Notes under the pieces: model-generated
The model's input: the letters and a program-made list of their open reading frames with translations, nothing else
Database searches by the model: none
Told to the model about the DNA's origin: nothing
Translations under genes and position numbers: made by a program
Shown: positions 17,205 through 26,839 of the stretch, one piece after another
Position numbering within the stretch: position 1 is the stretch's first letter
How the letters are laid out: each line of letters opens with the position of its first letter
NCBI RefSeq assembly: GCF_021560175.1
Contig: NZ_CP091110.1
Coordinates: 5,690,001-5,754,000, forward strand
Reading direction: 5' to 3'
DNA: 64,000 bases
Source of the DNA: Neobacillus drentensis
GTDB lineage: Bacteria; Bacillota; Bacilli; Bacillales; Cytobacillaceae

Positions 17205-18020
17205 CTATGTCCGGCGCATATAGGCGCGAACCGTGATTGGTGCAAAGATCATGACAATAACAGCAGCACCGATAAGCGAGATGGAGAGGTCCCACCCCAT
17301 TGTGCCGGAGTTGGTCAGATTTCTGACAGCCGTGACAAGATGGGAGATGGGATTGAGTTTCACAAACCATTGAAGCCAATTTGGCAAAGTATCGGCAGGT
17401 ACAAAGGCATTCGAAAGAAACGTAAGCGGAAACAGCACAATCATTGAAATCCCCTGTACACTTGACGCAGTACGTGCAATCACTCCAAAGAAAGCAAAGA
17501 TCCAGCTTACACACCAGGAACAGACAATGACAAGCAGCGCAGCGAGGACAACATAACCTAGACCACCTTCGGGATGATAGCCCATGATATACCCCATAAG
17601 GAAAGTGAGCACCGTTGCGATGGTATAACGGACCGTGTCAGCAATCAGTGCCCCCGCCAGCGGAGCAATCCGTGCAATCGGCAGTGACTTAAATCGATCA
17701 AACACTCCCTTATCCATGTCCTCCCGCAATTGGACACCCGTAACAATGGAGGTCGAAATAACCGTCTGAACGAGGATGCCAGGAATGATAATAGGCAGAT
17801 AGCTTTGCACATTTCCGGCGATCGCCCCGCCAAAGATATACGTGAACATCAAAGTGAAGATAATGGGCTGGAGCGTGACGTCAAACAATTGCTCGGGTGT
17901 CCGCTTTATTTTTAACAGGCCGCGGTAGGCCATTGTTAATGAATGTTGAACTGCTTGGCTAAAGCTTGATTTGTGGCGCAGCTGGCTTTTAGCTTCCTGC
18001 ATTATCGGATTATTTTTCAA
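17205..18020 (-). CDS. ABC-2 type exporter permease (DrrB-like)
   Basis: 271 residues, six membrane segments, with the ABC-2 permease fold (QPIIFTLMFTYIFGGAIAGN near residue 50; MIVLFPLTFLSNAFVPADTLP near 200). The gene overlaps the ATPase gene by 11 bases. Together they form a daunorubicin-resistance-like exporter for an unknown hydrophobic compound. The linked two-component system suggests antibiotic- or envelope-stress-induced efflux. The substrate cannot be read from sequence. Confidence 0.9.
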   Translation of the reverse strand: MKNNPIMQEAKSQLRHKSSFSQAVQHSLTMAYRGLLKIKRTPEQLFDVTLQPIIFTLMFTYIFGGAIAGNVQSYLPIIIPGILVQTVISTSIVTGVQLREDMDKGVFDRFKSLPIARIAPLAGALIADTVRYTIATVLTFLMGYIMGYHPEGGLGYVVLAALLVIVCSWCVSWIFAFFGVIARTASSVQGISMIVLFPLTFLSNAFVPADTLPNWLQWFVKLNPISHLVTAVRNLTNSGTMGWDLSISLIGAAVIVMIFAPITVRAYMRRT

Positions 18021-19053
18021 CTCGTACTTCCCCTTCCTGTTTCCATTTATCGGACGTTGTTAATACGTCATCTTTAACACCGTGACCGGTAATGGTTAGA
18101 AACACCTCATCTAGAGTCGGCTTCTGTACACTAAATTCATCCAGTTTGATTCCTGCCTCTCTTAGGGCAATTAGCAGTTCAGCTACTCGGTCAGCATCTT
18201 CCATTGGCGCCAAAATCTTCCCGCCTTCCTCTGAAACAGCTGACTGGACCTCAAGCACCTGTTCAACGATCCTTCTTGCGGCTTGCATGTTTTGTGGATC
18301 ATGGATGCTCAAATGGAGTGAGGAGGTTCCAACTGACTCTTTCAGCTCATCTGCCGTACCTTCTGCGACCACTCGGCCGTGATCAATCACCGCGATCCGG
18401 TCGGCTAGTTCATCTGCCTCTTGAAGATACTGAGTGGTTAATAATACTGTTGATCCGGATTTTACCAAGCGGCGGATCGTATCCCACATTTGATTCCGTG
18501 TCCGCGGGTCGAGACCAGTGGTGGGTTCATCCAAAAAGATAAGCGGTGGCTGGGCAATAAGGCTTGCAGCCAGATCTAAGCGGCGCCGCATACCTCCTGA
18601 GAAATTTTTCAATGGACGCTTAGCAGCTTCCGTTAAATCAAACTCCTCCAGCAGTTCCGCAGCCTTACGCTTTGCTTCTGCACGCCCAAGGCCTAGGAGT
18701 CGTGAGAAAATAATCAGATTCTCAGTAGCGCTGAGTGCCTCATCGACCGAAGCATACTGACCTGTCACTCCGATTAATTGACGGATTTTCTGTGGCTCCT
18801 TAACCACGTCGTACCCGAAAATGCGTGCCGAACCCGCGTCTGGGCGCAATAGTGTAGCAAGCATTCTGATTGTGGTTGTTTTCCCGGCTCCGTTGGGACC
18901 AAGCACACCGTAAATCGTACCGGCTTTGACGTTCAGATTTACACCGTCTACTGCCCGATTATCGCCAAACGTTTTGACAAGTCCACTTGCTTCAACAGCC
19001 CAATCACTATGGTTGGGTGCGATTAGCTTTGTATGTTGAATGCTCATTATCAT
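18010..19053 (-). CDS. ABC exporter ATP-binding protein (DrrA-like)
   Basis: 347 residues. Walker A GPNGAGKTT (about 52-60), Q-loop GVTGQYASVDE, signature NFSGGMRRRLDLA and Walker B LIFLDEPTTGLD. The C-terminal extension carries the DrrA-type regulatory segment (QKPTLDEVFLTITGHG). It powers the adjacent permease. GAGGAGG precedes two in-frame ATGs, at 19053 and 19047; the spacing (4 or 10 bases) does not decide between them. Codons for Arg/Ala are somewhat GC-richer than in neighbours. Confidence 0.92.
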   Translation of the reverse strand: MIMSIQHTKLIAPNHSDWAVEASGLVKTFGDNRAVDGVNLNVKAGTIYGVLGPNGAGKTTTIRMLATLLRPDAGSARIFGYDVVKEPQKIRQLIGVTGQYASVDEALSATENLIIFSRLLGLGRAEAKRKAAELLEEFDLTEAAKRPLKNFSGGMRRRLDLAASLIAQPPLIFLDEPTTGLDPRTRNQMWDTIRRLVKSGSTVLLTTQYLQEADELADRIAVIDHGRVVAEGTADELKESVGTSSLHLSIHDPQNMQAARRIVEQVLEVQSAVSEEGGKILAPMEDADRVAELLIALREAGIKLDEFSVQKPTLDEVFLTITGHGVKDDVLTTSDKWKQEGEVRVEK

Positions 19054-19143
19054 TTTTCCTCCTCATATATTTAAAAATAAACCTACACAAAAGTTTTTTT
19101 CTGGTACTCCTTATGACACCAAGGCGTGCCGGATTACATTTGG

Positions 19144-19176
19144 AGTATAAATCAACACTATGAACTGAATATGAAC
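19144..19176 (-). promoter_or_regulatory. Putative drrA promoter with response-regulator direct repeat
   Basis: On the minus strand GTTCATA occurs twice, 11 bp apart (TATGAAC at 19159 and 19170 on the plus strand), just upstream of a TATACT -10 box (19144-19149) with no good -35. This is the layout of an OmpR-type activated promoter. The rest of 19054-19326 holds no gene. Confidence 0.5.
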
Positions 19177-19325
19177 AATACGTGGGAGAAATTCATTTTT
19201 TTAAACGAAAGGTTTCATTTGGGTTAAATGGCAAAACGAAAGGATTACTGAAAAGACATTAAAAAGGCTTTGTCTTGCCCAGTTATGCTATATACCGCGA
19301 GGAGTTATTTACCAACTGCATAAAA

Positions 19326-19355
19326 AAGAAGCATGAGAACCGTCCCCATGCTTCC
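19326..19355 (-). repeat. PTR terminator of the Ig-repeat gene
   Basis: On the minus strand GAAGCATG-gggacggttct-CATGCTTC followed by TTTTTT, starting one base after the stop codon. Confidence 0.9.
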
Positions 19356-19356
19356 A

Positions 19357-22300
19357 TTATCTTACCTTTGTGTATGCGGGTTTGCTTGTGTTTTTTGCTG
19401 CGTCGGTAGCTGTGATTATCAGGATGATTCCTCGTTTTTGTTTTACGATGTTCACTCTATAGTTTCCGTACCTGTCTACTTTACCAGCTCCGATGATTTT
19501 ACTGCCGGACTTTATTGTAATCGTGCTGTTTGCCTCTGCTTTTCCTGAAACATTGTTCGAGGTGGAATACACAGGATTTACTTTTGGAACGCCAGGTGCA
19601 ATCCCGTCCTGAACCACCATTGCGGTGGCACCGCTTCTATTTCCCGCTAAGTCGGTTGCGGTGACCGATAGTTTCACCCCTATCTTCTGAACGGGAATCT
19701 TAATACTAAAATTGCCTAAAGTATTGGTATCGCCATAGCCAATCTGATTGGTACCGTAATAGATTCTCACTTTTGATCTTGGTTCTGCCTTACCTGTCAC
19801 ATAGGCAGTCGTATTTTTAATGGCATTTACGATCGGTTTAGCAGGTGCGGTTACATCTGTTACAGTAACTTTGGTTTCCATACTTACGTTCCCAGCAGGA
19901 TCATATGCTTTCACACTAAGAACCGTACCCGCTTTTTGAATCGGTATCACCACTTTGAACGAACCATTCGAAAGGGCATAGCCTAATTGCTTTGTACCGG
20001 CAAACACTTTTACGGTTGCTCCTGATTCCGCTTTACCGGTTACTTCCTTCGCATTGTCCCCCACTTTATTCACCTGAGGCGCTGCCGGCGCAATAACATC
20101 TTTTACCACGGTGCTAATAGGACTTGCCTCATTACCTGCTGCATCACTTGCAAGTAGTGTAAGGATGATGCCTTCCTTTTGAATTGGAATCGTAATCGTG
20201 AATGTCTTCCCGGCATAAATCTCGGCAGACTTGATCAACTGTGAACCATTTTTAACGACGATTCTACCATCTTCATTTGATATACCGGTTATAGATGTGG
20301 ATTTATTCGTAACAGCATCAACGAACACAGTTGGTGCCGTCACATCTTTAACCGTAATCAAGGTTTTTTTACTTTCATTATTAGCTAAGTCCCTTGCAAA
20401 AAGTTCTAATGTGGAATTAGCAGGTAGTTTAGAAATATTCGCTTCATATTTTCCATCCTCCCCAACAGTTGCTTGAGTCAGAACGGCGCCATCTTTTAAA
20501 ATAACAACGGCCGAAAAGGGCTCTGATGTCCCAGTTATGGTAGTAGACTGATCGGTTACCTGTGAAGCTGTTGGTGCCATAGGCGCAGTTCGGTCCTCTA
20601 CAACAACCGTTGTAGGTTCACTAGGCTGCTGTCTCTCATTAAAGGCTGTAACCGACAAAGTGGTACCCGCCACTTGAGTTGGAATCAATATCGAAAATTC
20701 CCCTGAAGCATTGGATGTTCCTTCTCCTAATACTTCTGACCCTTTAAAAACCTTCACTAACAAATTATCTTTTGCCACCGTTCCAGTTACTAGATTACTA
20801 TGATCAGAAACTAGATTAACAATCGGCGGCTTCGGTGGTTCCAGCTTTTGAACGGTTAACACATATGCTGTACTCACGTTTCTTGCTTGATCCGCCGCAA
20901 CCAGTTTCATTTCATCCCCGGCAGCTAACTCCGGCACTTCGATCTGAAACGTTCCATCAACATTGACTTTCACCGTATTGGACTGCGGCACGTTATTAAT
21001 AAATAGGGTAATGATAGAAGCAGGTTCGGCTTTCCCATTTATAAAAGTATCACCTTCGAAAATGGGTGAAACCTTTTCGATGGATGGTGGAATCACGTCA
21101 GTTACCGTTTGGATAATTTCACTAACATTTCCGTTCAGGTCTGTCGCTTTTACGGTTAGTTGTGTTCCTGCGGCCTGGCGTGTAATGGGCAGGGCAAAAC
21201 TGCCGTCAGCATTTGTCAGACCGGATGCCAGCAATTGGCCCCCTTTTTGAACAGTAATAGTCACACCCGATTCCGATTGCCCAATATATAGATCCTGATC
21301 ATTTGAAAATTCGGCTGGATGAAAGATGGGTTTAATCCAGTCCTGTAAGGTATAGACAACCGGTGTACTTCGATTATTATTTTGATCAACAGCAGTCACT
21401 TCAACAAGATCATCTTGCTGCCCTGTAACTCCAAATCCAAACCACCCGTTCCCGTCTGTTGTATATTCATCAGTGAGAAGATGATTAACTCGAACTTGGA
21501 TTTTTATGTTTGGCTCTGTGATTCCTTGCAAATAGCTTTGATGATAAAGATAGTTTAATTCTTTAAACACAGGTGGTTCCTGCTTTAATGGTGCTCCAAC
21601 TGTAACAGATGCCGGTTCTGACTTACTATCTCCGTTCACAGCGTAAACCGTTAAGAGTTCTCCTTCTACTTGAGCGGCAATCGGAATCTCAAACTCACCT
21701 GTTGCTGAAGAAATTCCTGCAGCCATTACTTGATTATTCATTACAATCTCTATATTGGTTTCGGGTGTCGTAACACCTTTAATGACCGTAGTGTCAGGAG
21801 TCACGGAATAAACAATAGGTTTAACAGGAAAGAACGTTTTTTCTACTGTAAAAAATACCGAATGACTGACTTCATTCGAATTAAAAGAATAAAGCTCAAT
21901 CTTAGTTCCCTTTTGCTGCCTTGGAAGGATAAAGGTGAATCGTCCTGCACGAACAGATTCTTCATACCAAACTTCATGCCCGCCAGATGTCGTCACCTTT
22001 AAAACGACTTTGGAAGCATTCTTCGCAACTCCCTTAATATACGTGGAATTTCCCTCTGTAATAACCCCTTCCTCAAGATAAGGTTCTTCGATTTTTGGTA
22101 AATCAAAGGCGATTGGAAACGGAGTTGCCGCGATTGGTTCTGCCAATAGTTTATCTCTGGATCCACCGTAATCATTACCATCTAAAATGGATGCATAGAT
22201 TCTTGAGTAAATGGTGGTACCCCAGTAATTATTCGTAGCCGTAATGGTTTTAGCACTGTCACCTCTAAGGTCAATATGCGTATTCTTATTTAAAAAATTA

Positions 22301-22941
22301 TTTTCTTCAATCAGTAGATTAGGTTCTGTACAGGTATACCGATTGCAGGAATGAATGATATCCGTTACCTCTTCATTATAAAAAGTGTTGCCAGCAATAG
22401 TAATTCTTCCTGCCCCACTGGTTAGATTCAACGTTCCTTGAGTATGGAAGAGGTTTTCTTTAATGAAACTATCTTTTTTCAGCTCTGATAGATCAATAGT
22501 GCCTAAAGAAAATATACTCCGTACCATCGTGAAGGTTGAATTTTTCCTCATCACTGCTGCAATTCCACTCTTATTCCAGTCAACGTATTCAAGAAAAATG
22601 TTACCAGCATTCCAGCTGGAAATATAAACATTGTCCAGAGTAATAAGTTCCTCATTCGTCCCTTGTGATTTAAGGGTACCATCCACAACAAACGAGTTTC
22701 CTTTACCAATAATTTGAACGCCTGGTTCAATGGTTAACATTGCACCAGATGAGATGGTTACAGAACCGTTCATGACATAGGGAGAGTTACTTTTCGTTAA
22801 AACGGTGTCTGTTGAAATAGTCCCGGAAAGGGGTGTTCCCGTCACGGTTGAGGCTTCCACAGTGACGGGAAGGGCATGAAGAACAAGTATGATAATAAAT
22901 GTCCAAGATACGATCTTTCTATAAATCAGTGAATATTTCAT
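19357..22941 (-). CDS. Large secreted surface protein: beta-helix head plus Big_6-type Ig-like repeats
   Basis: 1194 residues. A Sec signal peptide (ends near ALPVTVEAS, about 31) precedes a right-handed beta-helix-like region (about 60-280, with NNYWGT, a motif common in such helices). Then come about ten Ig-like repeats of roughly 80 residues. Each runs D-x-[TI]-x-P-x-x-P-x-[VI]-N...VTGKAEP...G...GNFSIKIP-x-Q-x-x-G-x-x-[LI]-x-V-x-A-x-D-x-A-G-N. Repeats toward the C-terminus are the most alike. No LPxTG, SLH or wall-binding domain is seen, so attachment is unclear. A likely adhesin or matrix protein. The same Ig module ends the transglycosylase at 37057-38970. RBS AGGAGATT. Confidence 0.85.
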   Translation of the reverse strand: MKYSLIYRKIVSWTFIIILVLHALPVTVEASTVTGTPLSGTISTDTVLTKSNSPYVMNGSVTISSGAMLTIEPGVQIIGKGNSFVVDGTLKSQGTNEELITLDNVYISSWNAGNIFLEYVDWNKSGIAAVMRKNSTFTMVRSIFSLGTIDLSELKKDSFIKENLFHTQGTLNLTSGAGRITIAGNTFYNEEVTDIIHSCNRYTCTEPNLLIEENNFLNKNTHIDLRGDSAKTITATNNYWGTTIYSRIYASILDGNDYGGSRDKLLAEPIAATPFPIAFDLPKIEEPYLEEGVITEGNSTYIKGVAKNASKVVLKVTTSGGHEVWYEESVRAGRFTFILPRQQKGTKIELYSFNSNEVSHSVFFTVEKTFFPVKPIVYSVTPDTTVIKGVTTPETNIEIVMNNQVMAAGISSATGEFEIPIAAQVEGELLTVYAVNGDSKSEPASVTVGAPLKQEPPVFKELNYLYHQSYLQGITEPNIKIQVRVNHLLTDEYTTDGNGWFGFGVTGQQDDLVEVTAVDQNNNRSTPVVYTLQDWIKPIFHPAEFSNDQDLYIGQSESGVTITVQKGGQLLASGLTNADGSFALPITRQAAGTQLTVKATDLNGNVSEIIQTVTDVIPPSIEKVSPIFEGDTFINGKAEPASIITLFINNVPQSNTVKVNVDGTFQIEVPELAAGDEMKLVAADQARNVSTAYVLTVQKLEPPKPPIVNLVSDHSNLVTGTVAKDNLLVKVFKGSEVLGEGTSNASGEFSILIPTQVAGTTLSVTAFNERQQPSEPTTVVVEDRTAPMAPTASQVTDQSTTITGTSEPFSAVVILKDGAVLTQATVGEDGKYEANISKLPANSTLELFARDLANNESKKTLITVKDVTAPTVFVDAVTNKSTSITGISNEDGRIVVKNGSQLIKSAEIYAGKTFTITIPIQKEGIILTLLASDAAGNEASPISTVVKDVIAPAAPQVNKVGDNAKEVTGKAESGATVKVFAGTKQLGYALSNGSFKVVIPIQKAGTVLSVKAYDPAGNVSMETKVTVTDVTAPAKPIVNAIKNTTAYVTGKAEPRSKVRIYYGTNQIGYGDTNTLGNFSIKIPVQKIGVKLSVTATDLAGNRSGATAMVVQDGIAPGVPKVNPVYSTSNNVSGKAEANSTITIKSGSKIIGAGKVDRYGNYRVNIVKQKRGIILIITATDAAKNTSKPAYTKVR

Positions 22942-23029
22942 TCTTAATCTCCTATTTAATAAGTTCCTAGATTAATCATAATCAATAATTCAAAAATTTG
23001 GAAGCAGATTCCTTAAGGAAATTAATAAA

Positions 23030-23057
23030 GAAGCATGAGAACCGTCCCCATGCTTCC
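23030..23057 (-). repeat. PTR terminator after the AAA+ ATPase gene
   Basis: GAAGCATGAGAACCGTCCCC and ATGCTTCC, eight bases after the minus-strand stop codon; short U-tract. Confidence 0.88.
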
Positions 23058-23065
23058 ACAATCTA

Positions 23066-24277
23066 TTACATATAATTATCCTTTAGATATTTCGCGGCAT
23101 CATTGTACAAGCCGCTTTGGTTGGAATATCTAATATAATTTTTAATGGTGTTTAGCCATTCAATTGTAGTGGGCTTGGTGTTTTCAATAATCTTAAGCAA
23201 ATCATCCATCCTTAGAAGACGCTCTTCACCATTTTCCATAATCTCGGCTATGATATTTTCAATGGCACTTTCAACTACATTCTCAATATCCGCTCCGGAA
23301 AAATGCCTTGTTTTCTCAGCAAGAATATGAAAATTCATTTCATTCTCAACGGGCTTTCCTTCTAATTTCAATTTAAAAATAACCTTTCGGGCTTCATGAT
23401 CAGGCGGGCCGACAAAAACCAATTTATCAAATCGTCCTGGTCTTTTGAAGGCCACGTCAACATCCCATGGCATATTGGTAGCACCAATAACAAGCAGTTT
23501 ATCCGTTCCCGTATTAATGCTTTGCATCTCGGCCAACATTGTATTCACAAGTGTACTCATGTGTTCAGAATGTGCTTTGGTCCTGCTGTAGCCTAATGAG
23601 TCCAGCTCATCAAAAAACAATACCGCTGGACGATTGGCACGGGCGGTCTCAAACACATCGCGTAGCTTTTGCTCACTGACACCAAAGTAAGGATCCAAAA
23701 TATCGGTAATATGGATCGGATAAAAAGCTGCACCGCATTCCCCAGCAGTCGCTTCAGCAATAAAGGTTTTTCCACATCCGGGAGGTCCATATAGCAAAAT
23801 GCCTCCCCCCAATTTTTTGCGAAACTTTGCAAACAGGCCTGGATTTACAAAGGGTTTGATAATTTTCATTTCGATTGTTTTTTTCAACTCGTCAAGTCCG
23901 CCAACATTTGAAAAAGTAACCTTTTTTGGCAGCCGCTCCTCGATTGAGACTACTTTCCCATGAATCAATTCCAATTGAACCGGTAAATGTTCGGGTTCGG
24001 GTTCCGGTTCCAGATCGAGATCGGGCTCTGGTTCCAGATCTGGATCGGGCGCAGCTTCAGATTCGAATTCGGGTTCGAGTTGGATCTCTAGCAAATATTT
24101 TTTCAGACTGGCAATTACCAAATCTTCCATTTCACGATCTTTCAAAGAATTGGAAAAGGCATTCAAGCCTTCAGCAAGCTGATTCTGTTCAAGGAATTCT
24201 TCCCCCAATAAAAACCAAGCCTGCGCATTTTCTGGGTCCTTTTCAAGCATGACGCGATATAATTCATATTTTTCCAT
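23066..24277 (-). CDS. AAA+ ATPase with TPR-like head and acidic linker
   Basis: 403 residues. Residues 1-60 look like a TPR pair (DPENAQAWFLLGEEFLEQNQLAEGLNAF, broken here after 20). Residues 66-97 are a Glu/Pro/Asp-rich linker of EPEPDLDLEPEPEPE type. The rest is a classical AAA domain: NVGGLDELK, Walker A GPPGCGKT (164-171), Walker B LFFDELDS (223-224 DE), sensor GATNMP and arginine fingers RPGRFD, ending in a small helical lid. It resembles the Cdc48/Vps4/FtsH-type AAA class without a protease. It is encoded in an operon with two membrane proteins, overlapping the TPR protein by 14 bases. The substrate is unknown; remodelling of a membrane-associated complex is inference. ATG 24277 follows AGAGGT. 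Confidence 0.82.
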   Translation of the reverse strand: MEKYELYRVMLEKDPENAQAWFLLGEEFLEQNQLAEGLNAFSNSLKDREMEDLVIASLKKYLLEIQLEPEFESEAAPDPDLEPEPDLDLEPEPEPEHLPVQLELIHGKVVSIEERLPKKVTFSNVGGLDELKKTIEMKIIKPFVNPGLFAKFRKKLGGGILLYGPPGCGKTFIAEATAGECGAAFYPIHITDILDPYFGVSEQKLRDVFETARANRPAVLFFDELDSLGYSRTKAHSEHMSTLVNTMLAEMQSINTGTDKLLVIGATNMPWDVDVAFKRPGRFDKLVFVGPPDHEARKVIFKLKLEGKPVENEMNFHILAEKTRHFSGADIENVVESAIENIIAEIMENGEERLLRMDDLLKIIENTKPTTIEWLNTIKNYIRYSNQSGLYNDAAKYLKDNYM

Positions 24278-25130
24278 AGAAAAACCTCTTATAAAAGAAT
24301 GGAATAATCCAGGTATAGATACAAAACACAATATACATTGCTGAAAATGGTAAAAGTACAATATATTGCTTCAATAAAATTAACAGGATGGCAATAGCCA
24401 AAAACAGCGAGTAGATGACAGCAGGTCCTCCAGCTTTTTTGATTAAACGGTGAGGGAAAAATAATGGATGTGTCAATTGATCGTACTCTTCCAAAATTTT
24501 TAGAAGATCTGAATTTGTTGGATCTAGTAAAAAGGCTTGCCGAAAATAATTTAAGGCCGCTTTGTCCTCATTTTTCAAGGCATGGAACAGACCCAAATTT
24601 ACTAGGTTCTGAATTTCACTGCTTGCACTTTCCATTACATGTTGGATAAAAAGCAATTGTTGATTTTGGTCAGATTTTGCAAAATAATACTGAAGAATAA
24701 GCTGATTTACTCTTTCACTATCTGGTGCAACCCTTTTCGCTTCTTCCAGTAATTGAAGCGCTTTTTCTTCAAAACCAGCCTTCAACATTATGTATCCATA
24801 TGCGGCAAGGATATCACCATTTTCAGGTTCAAGCTCAAGTGCAGATAAATAAGCTTCTTCAGCTTCTTTGAAATTTTTTTCGTCTTCATGCGTGAGTCCA
24901 ATCAGGTAATAGCATTGGGCAGTATCAAAACCGTTGTAAAGCGCCTGCTCACACATTCTCCTAGCTGATTCATAATAACTTTTTGAAAAGTGAACAACAG
25001 CCATATAGTAAAAAGCATCCGGATCCAATGGATTGTTTTCAAACAGTTTTTCAATGGAAGGAACCGTCTTCTCGTAGTGACCCATTTCAAAATAGTGTTC
25101 TATTACCCTCGTTTCCTTTTCTTTTATCAT
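24264..25130 (-). CDS. TPR membrane protein of the AAA operon
   Basis: 288 residues. Tetratricopeptide-like repeats cover about 10-210 (for example YEKTVPSIEKLFENNPLDPD, AEEAYLSALELEPENGDILA, ALNYFRQAFLLDPTNSD). Two hydrophobic helices follow (about 230-275), with a short basic tail. The TPR domain is probably cytosolic and tethered by the C-terminal helices, where it could recruit the ATPase. ATG at 25130 overlaps the upstream stop as ATGA, indicating coupling; the much longer open frame has no support. Function unknown. Confidence 0.78.
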   Translation of the reverse strand: MIKEKETRVIEHYFEMGHYEKTVPSIEKLFENNPLDPDAFYYMAVVHFSKSYYESARRMCEQALYNGFDTAQCYYLIGLTHEDEKNFKEAEEAYLSALELEPENGDILAAYGYIMLKAGFEEKALQLLEEAKRVAPDSERVNQLILQYYFAKSDQNQQLLFIQHVMESASSEIQNLVNLGLFHALKNEDKAALNYFRQAFLLDPTNSDLLKILEEYDQLTHPLFFPHRLIKKAGGPAVIYSLFLAIAILLILLKQYIVLLPFSAMYIVFCIYTWIIPFFYKRFFYGKI

Positions 25131-25582
25131 CCCAATAAACCTAAGGCCAAAACAATGAGTTCCACTACACCGCCAAGCAAGATCCATACAATTGCCGGTT
25201 TTAATATTTTTGTGATTGTTCCATTCGTCACCATATGCTGTTGAAATGGCTTTGTCAGAATGGCTCGATAAGCCAAAAAGAGCAAAATGGATGAAAGTTT
25301 CAAGAGGTATCTCATTGCCCTGTCTTCCATTGAGAACGTCCCATTGGCGAATAAATAAATGACGGCACATTCACCAATTTCTAAAATAATACCTAAGATG
25401 ATTAATAGATTAATGTGTAACTTTCGGACATTCAGCCACTTTGCGTTTCTTGTACCTAAAGCCATCAGAGGAATCGGTCCACCGATAAAAGCGACCAATA
25501 AAAGGCGATTTATATCATATGTTTTCGTTTCCCTCCAATCTTTCTCAATAGATGGCTGCAATAATTCATTCATATTAGACAT
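25127..25582 (-). CDS. Small polytopic membrane protein of the AAA operon
   Basis: 151 residues with four predicted membrane segments (about 27-42, 55-80, 92-108, 125-150). The soluble N-terminus is MSNMNELLQPSIEKDWRET. No family is recognised. It is first of three overlapping genes, with AGGGGGA before the ATG. A partner role in a membrane complex with the TPR and AAA proteins is inferred from coupling alone. The 299-base gap to the divergent gene at 25882 shows no further gene. Confidence 0.72.
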   Translation of the reverse strand: MSNMNELLQPSIEKDWRETKTYDINRLLLVAFIGGPIPLMALGTRNAKWLNVRKLHINLLIILGIILEIGECAVIYLFANGTFSMEDRAMRYLLKLSSILLFLAYRAILTKPFQQHMVTNGTITKILKPAIVWILLGGVVELIVLALGLLG

Positions 25583-25881
25583 AAATGTCCCCCTTATAAT
25601 GGAAATCTATAATTCTAACATTACTTATTTATGGGAAGAATGCAATCTTATTTTTTGACAATTTAATAAAAAAAAACTGGCCCTATTTAAGGAAGGTTCA
25701 CGGTATCTTCCATATGAGTGTGCAATGGATGGAGGTCTCCTAAAGAGGTTAAATTTGAACATTCTGTGCCAATAAGAGAGATACGTCTCATTTTCTGAAT
25801 GAACCATTACATACGTCACTATGCCTTAAAAATTCTATCGGTACAATTAAGGAATATTAAGGATGAAATGGGGTTTTTTTA

Positions 25882-26835
25882 TTGAACAATCCACAATTGA
25901 AAATAGGACATATGGTACCAAAGTTTCCAATCATGCAAGGCGGTATGGGTGTAGGAATTTCTTTAAGCAGCCTCGCTTCTGCGGTTGCGAATGCCGGGGG
26001 AATTGGGATCATCTCCGGAACTGGAATTGCTGTTGATGAAATGAGAATGCATATAAGGAAAGCAAAAGCCAGTATTAAGGATTCCGGCTATATTGGAGTA
26101 AACGTTCTATTCGCTATGAATGACTTTGCCGAAAAAATGAAAGCAGCCATTGAAGAGAAAGTGGATTTCATCATATCAGGCGCTGGAATTTCAAGAGATA
26201 TGTATGCTTGGGGCAAGGAAGCCGGCATACCAGTCATTTCAATTGTGTCTTCTGCAAAACTTGCTAGGTTGTCAGAACGACTTGGTGCTGCAGCAGTGGT
26301 CGTAGAAGGTCATGAGGCAGGCGGCCACCTTGGTACGGATAGACCTTTGTTTGATATTTTGCCTGAAGTAATTGAAGCCGTTCAAATACCAGTTATTGCT
26401 GCTGGAGGAATCATGACCGGGGAAGATCTTGCAAAAGCCATCCGTTTAGGGGCTTCTGGGGTTCAGATGGGAACTAGATTCGTTGCTAGTGAAGAGTGTG
26501 ATGCACCATTATCATTTAAGGAAAAATATGTACAGGCTCAACAAGAAGATACCATTTTGCTAAAAACAACAGTTGGTCTTCAGGGGCGTGCCATTAAGAA
26601 CCAGTTTACTAAACTTATATCTAATGATAATAAGGTAAAAATTAAGAAGTGCCTGGATTGCCTAAAAAATTGTTCTTATCGCTTTTGTACACTTGATTCT
26701 TTAGTAACTTCCATGAATGGAGATTGCGAGAATGGTCTTGTTTTTGCCGGTGCTAGAGTCCATGAAATCAAAGAAATACTTCCAGTTAAAACAATTATCA
26801 ACAATATTATGAGTGAATATAAAGCTGTTATATAA
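25882..26835 (+). CDS. Nitronate monooxygenase / FabK-like FMN enzyme
   Basis: 317 residues of TIM-barrel 2-nitropropane-dioxygenase type: PIMQGGMGVGISL at the N-terminus, GVNVLFAMNDF, ISGAGISRDMY, VEGHEAGGHLG (His in the active site) and VIAAGGIMTGEDLAKAIRLGASGVQMGTRF for FMN phosphate binding. It oxidises nitronates or, in FabK-like members, reduces enoyl-ACP; nitronate monooxygenase is the safer label. A cysteine-containing tail (CLDCLKNCSYRFC) is present. The start is TTG. It is monocistronic and followed by a long inverted repeat. Confidence 0.88.
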   Translation: MNNPQLKIGHMVPKFPIMQGGMGVGISLSSLASAVANAGGIGIISGTGIAVDEMRMHIRKAKASIKDSGYIGVNVLFAMNDFAEKMKAAIEEKVDFIISGAGISRDMYAWGKEAGIPVISIVSSAKLARLSERLGAAAVVVEGHEAGGHLGTDRPLFDILPEVIEAVQIPVIAAGGIMTGEDLAKAIRLGASGVQMGTRFVASEECDAPLSFKEKYVQAQQEDTILLKTTVGLQGRAIKNQFTKLISNDNKVKIKKCLDCLKNCSYRFCTLDSLVTSMNGDCENGLVFAGARVHEIKEILPVKTIINNIMSEYKAVI

Positions 26836-26839
26836 AATC

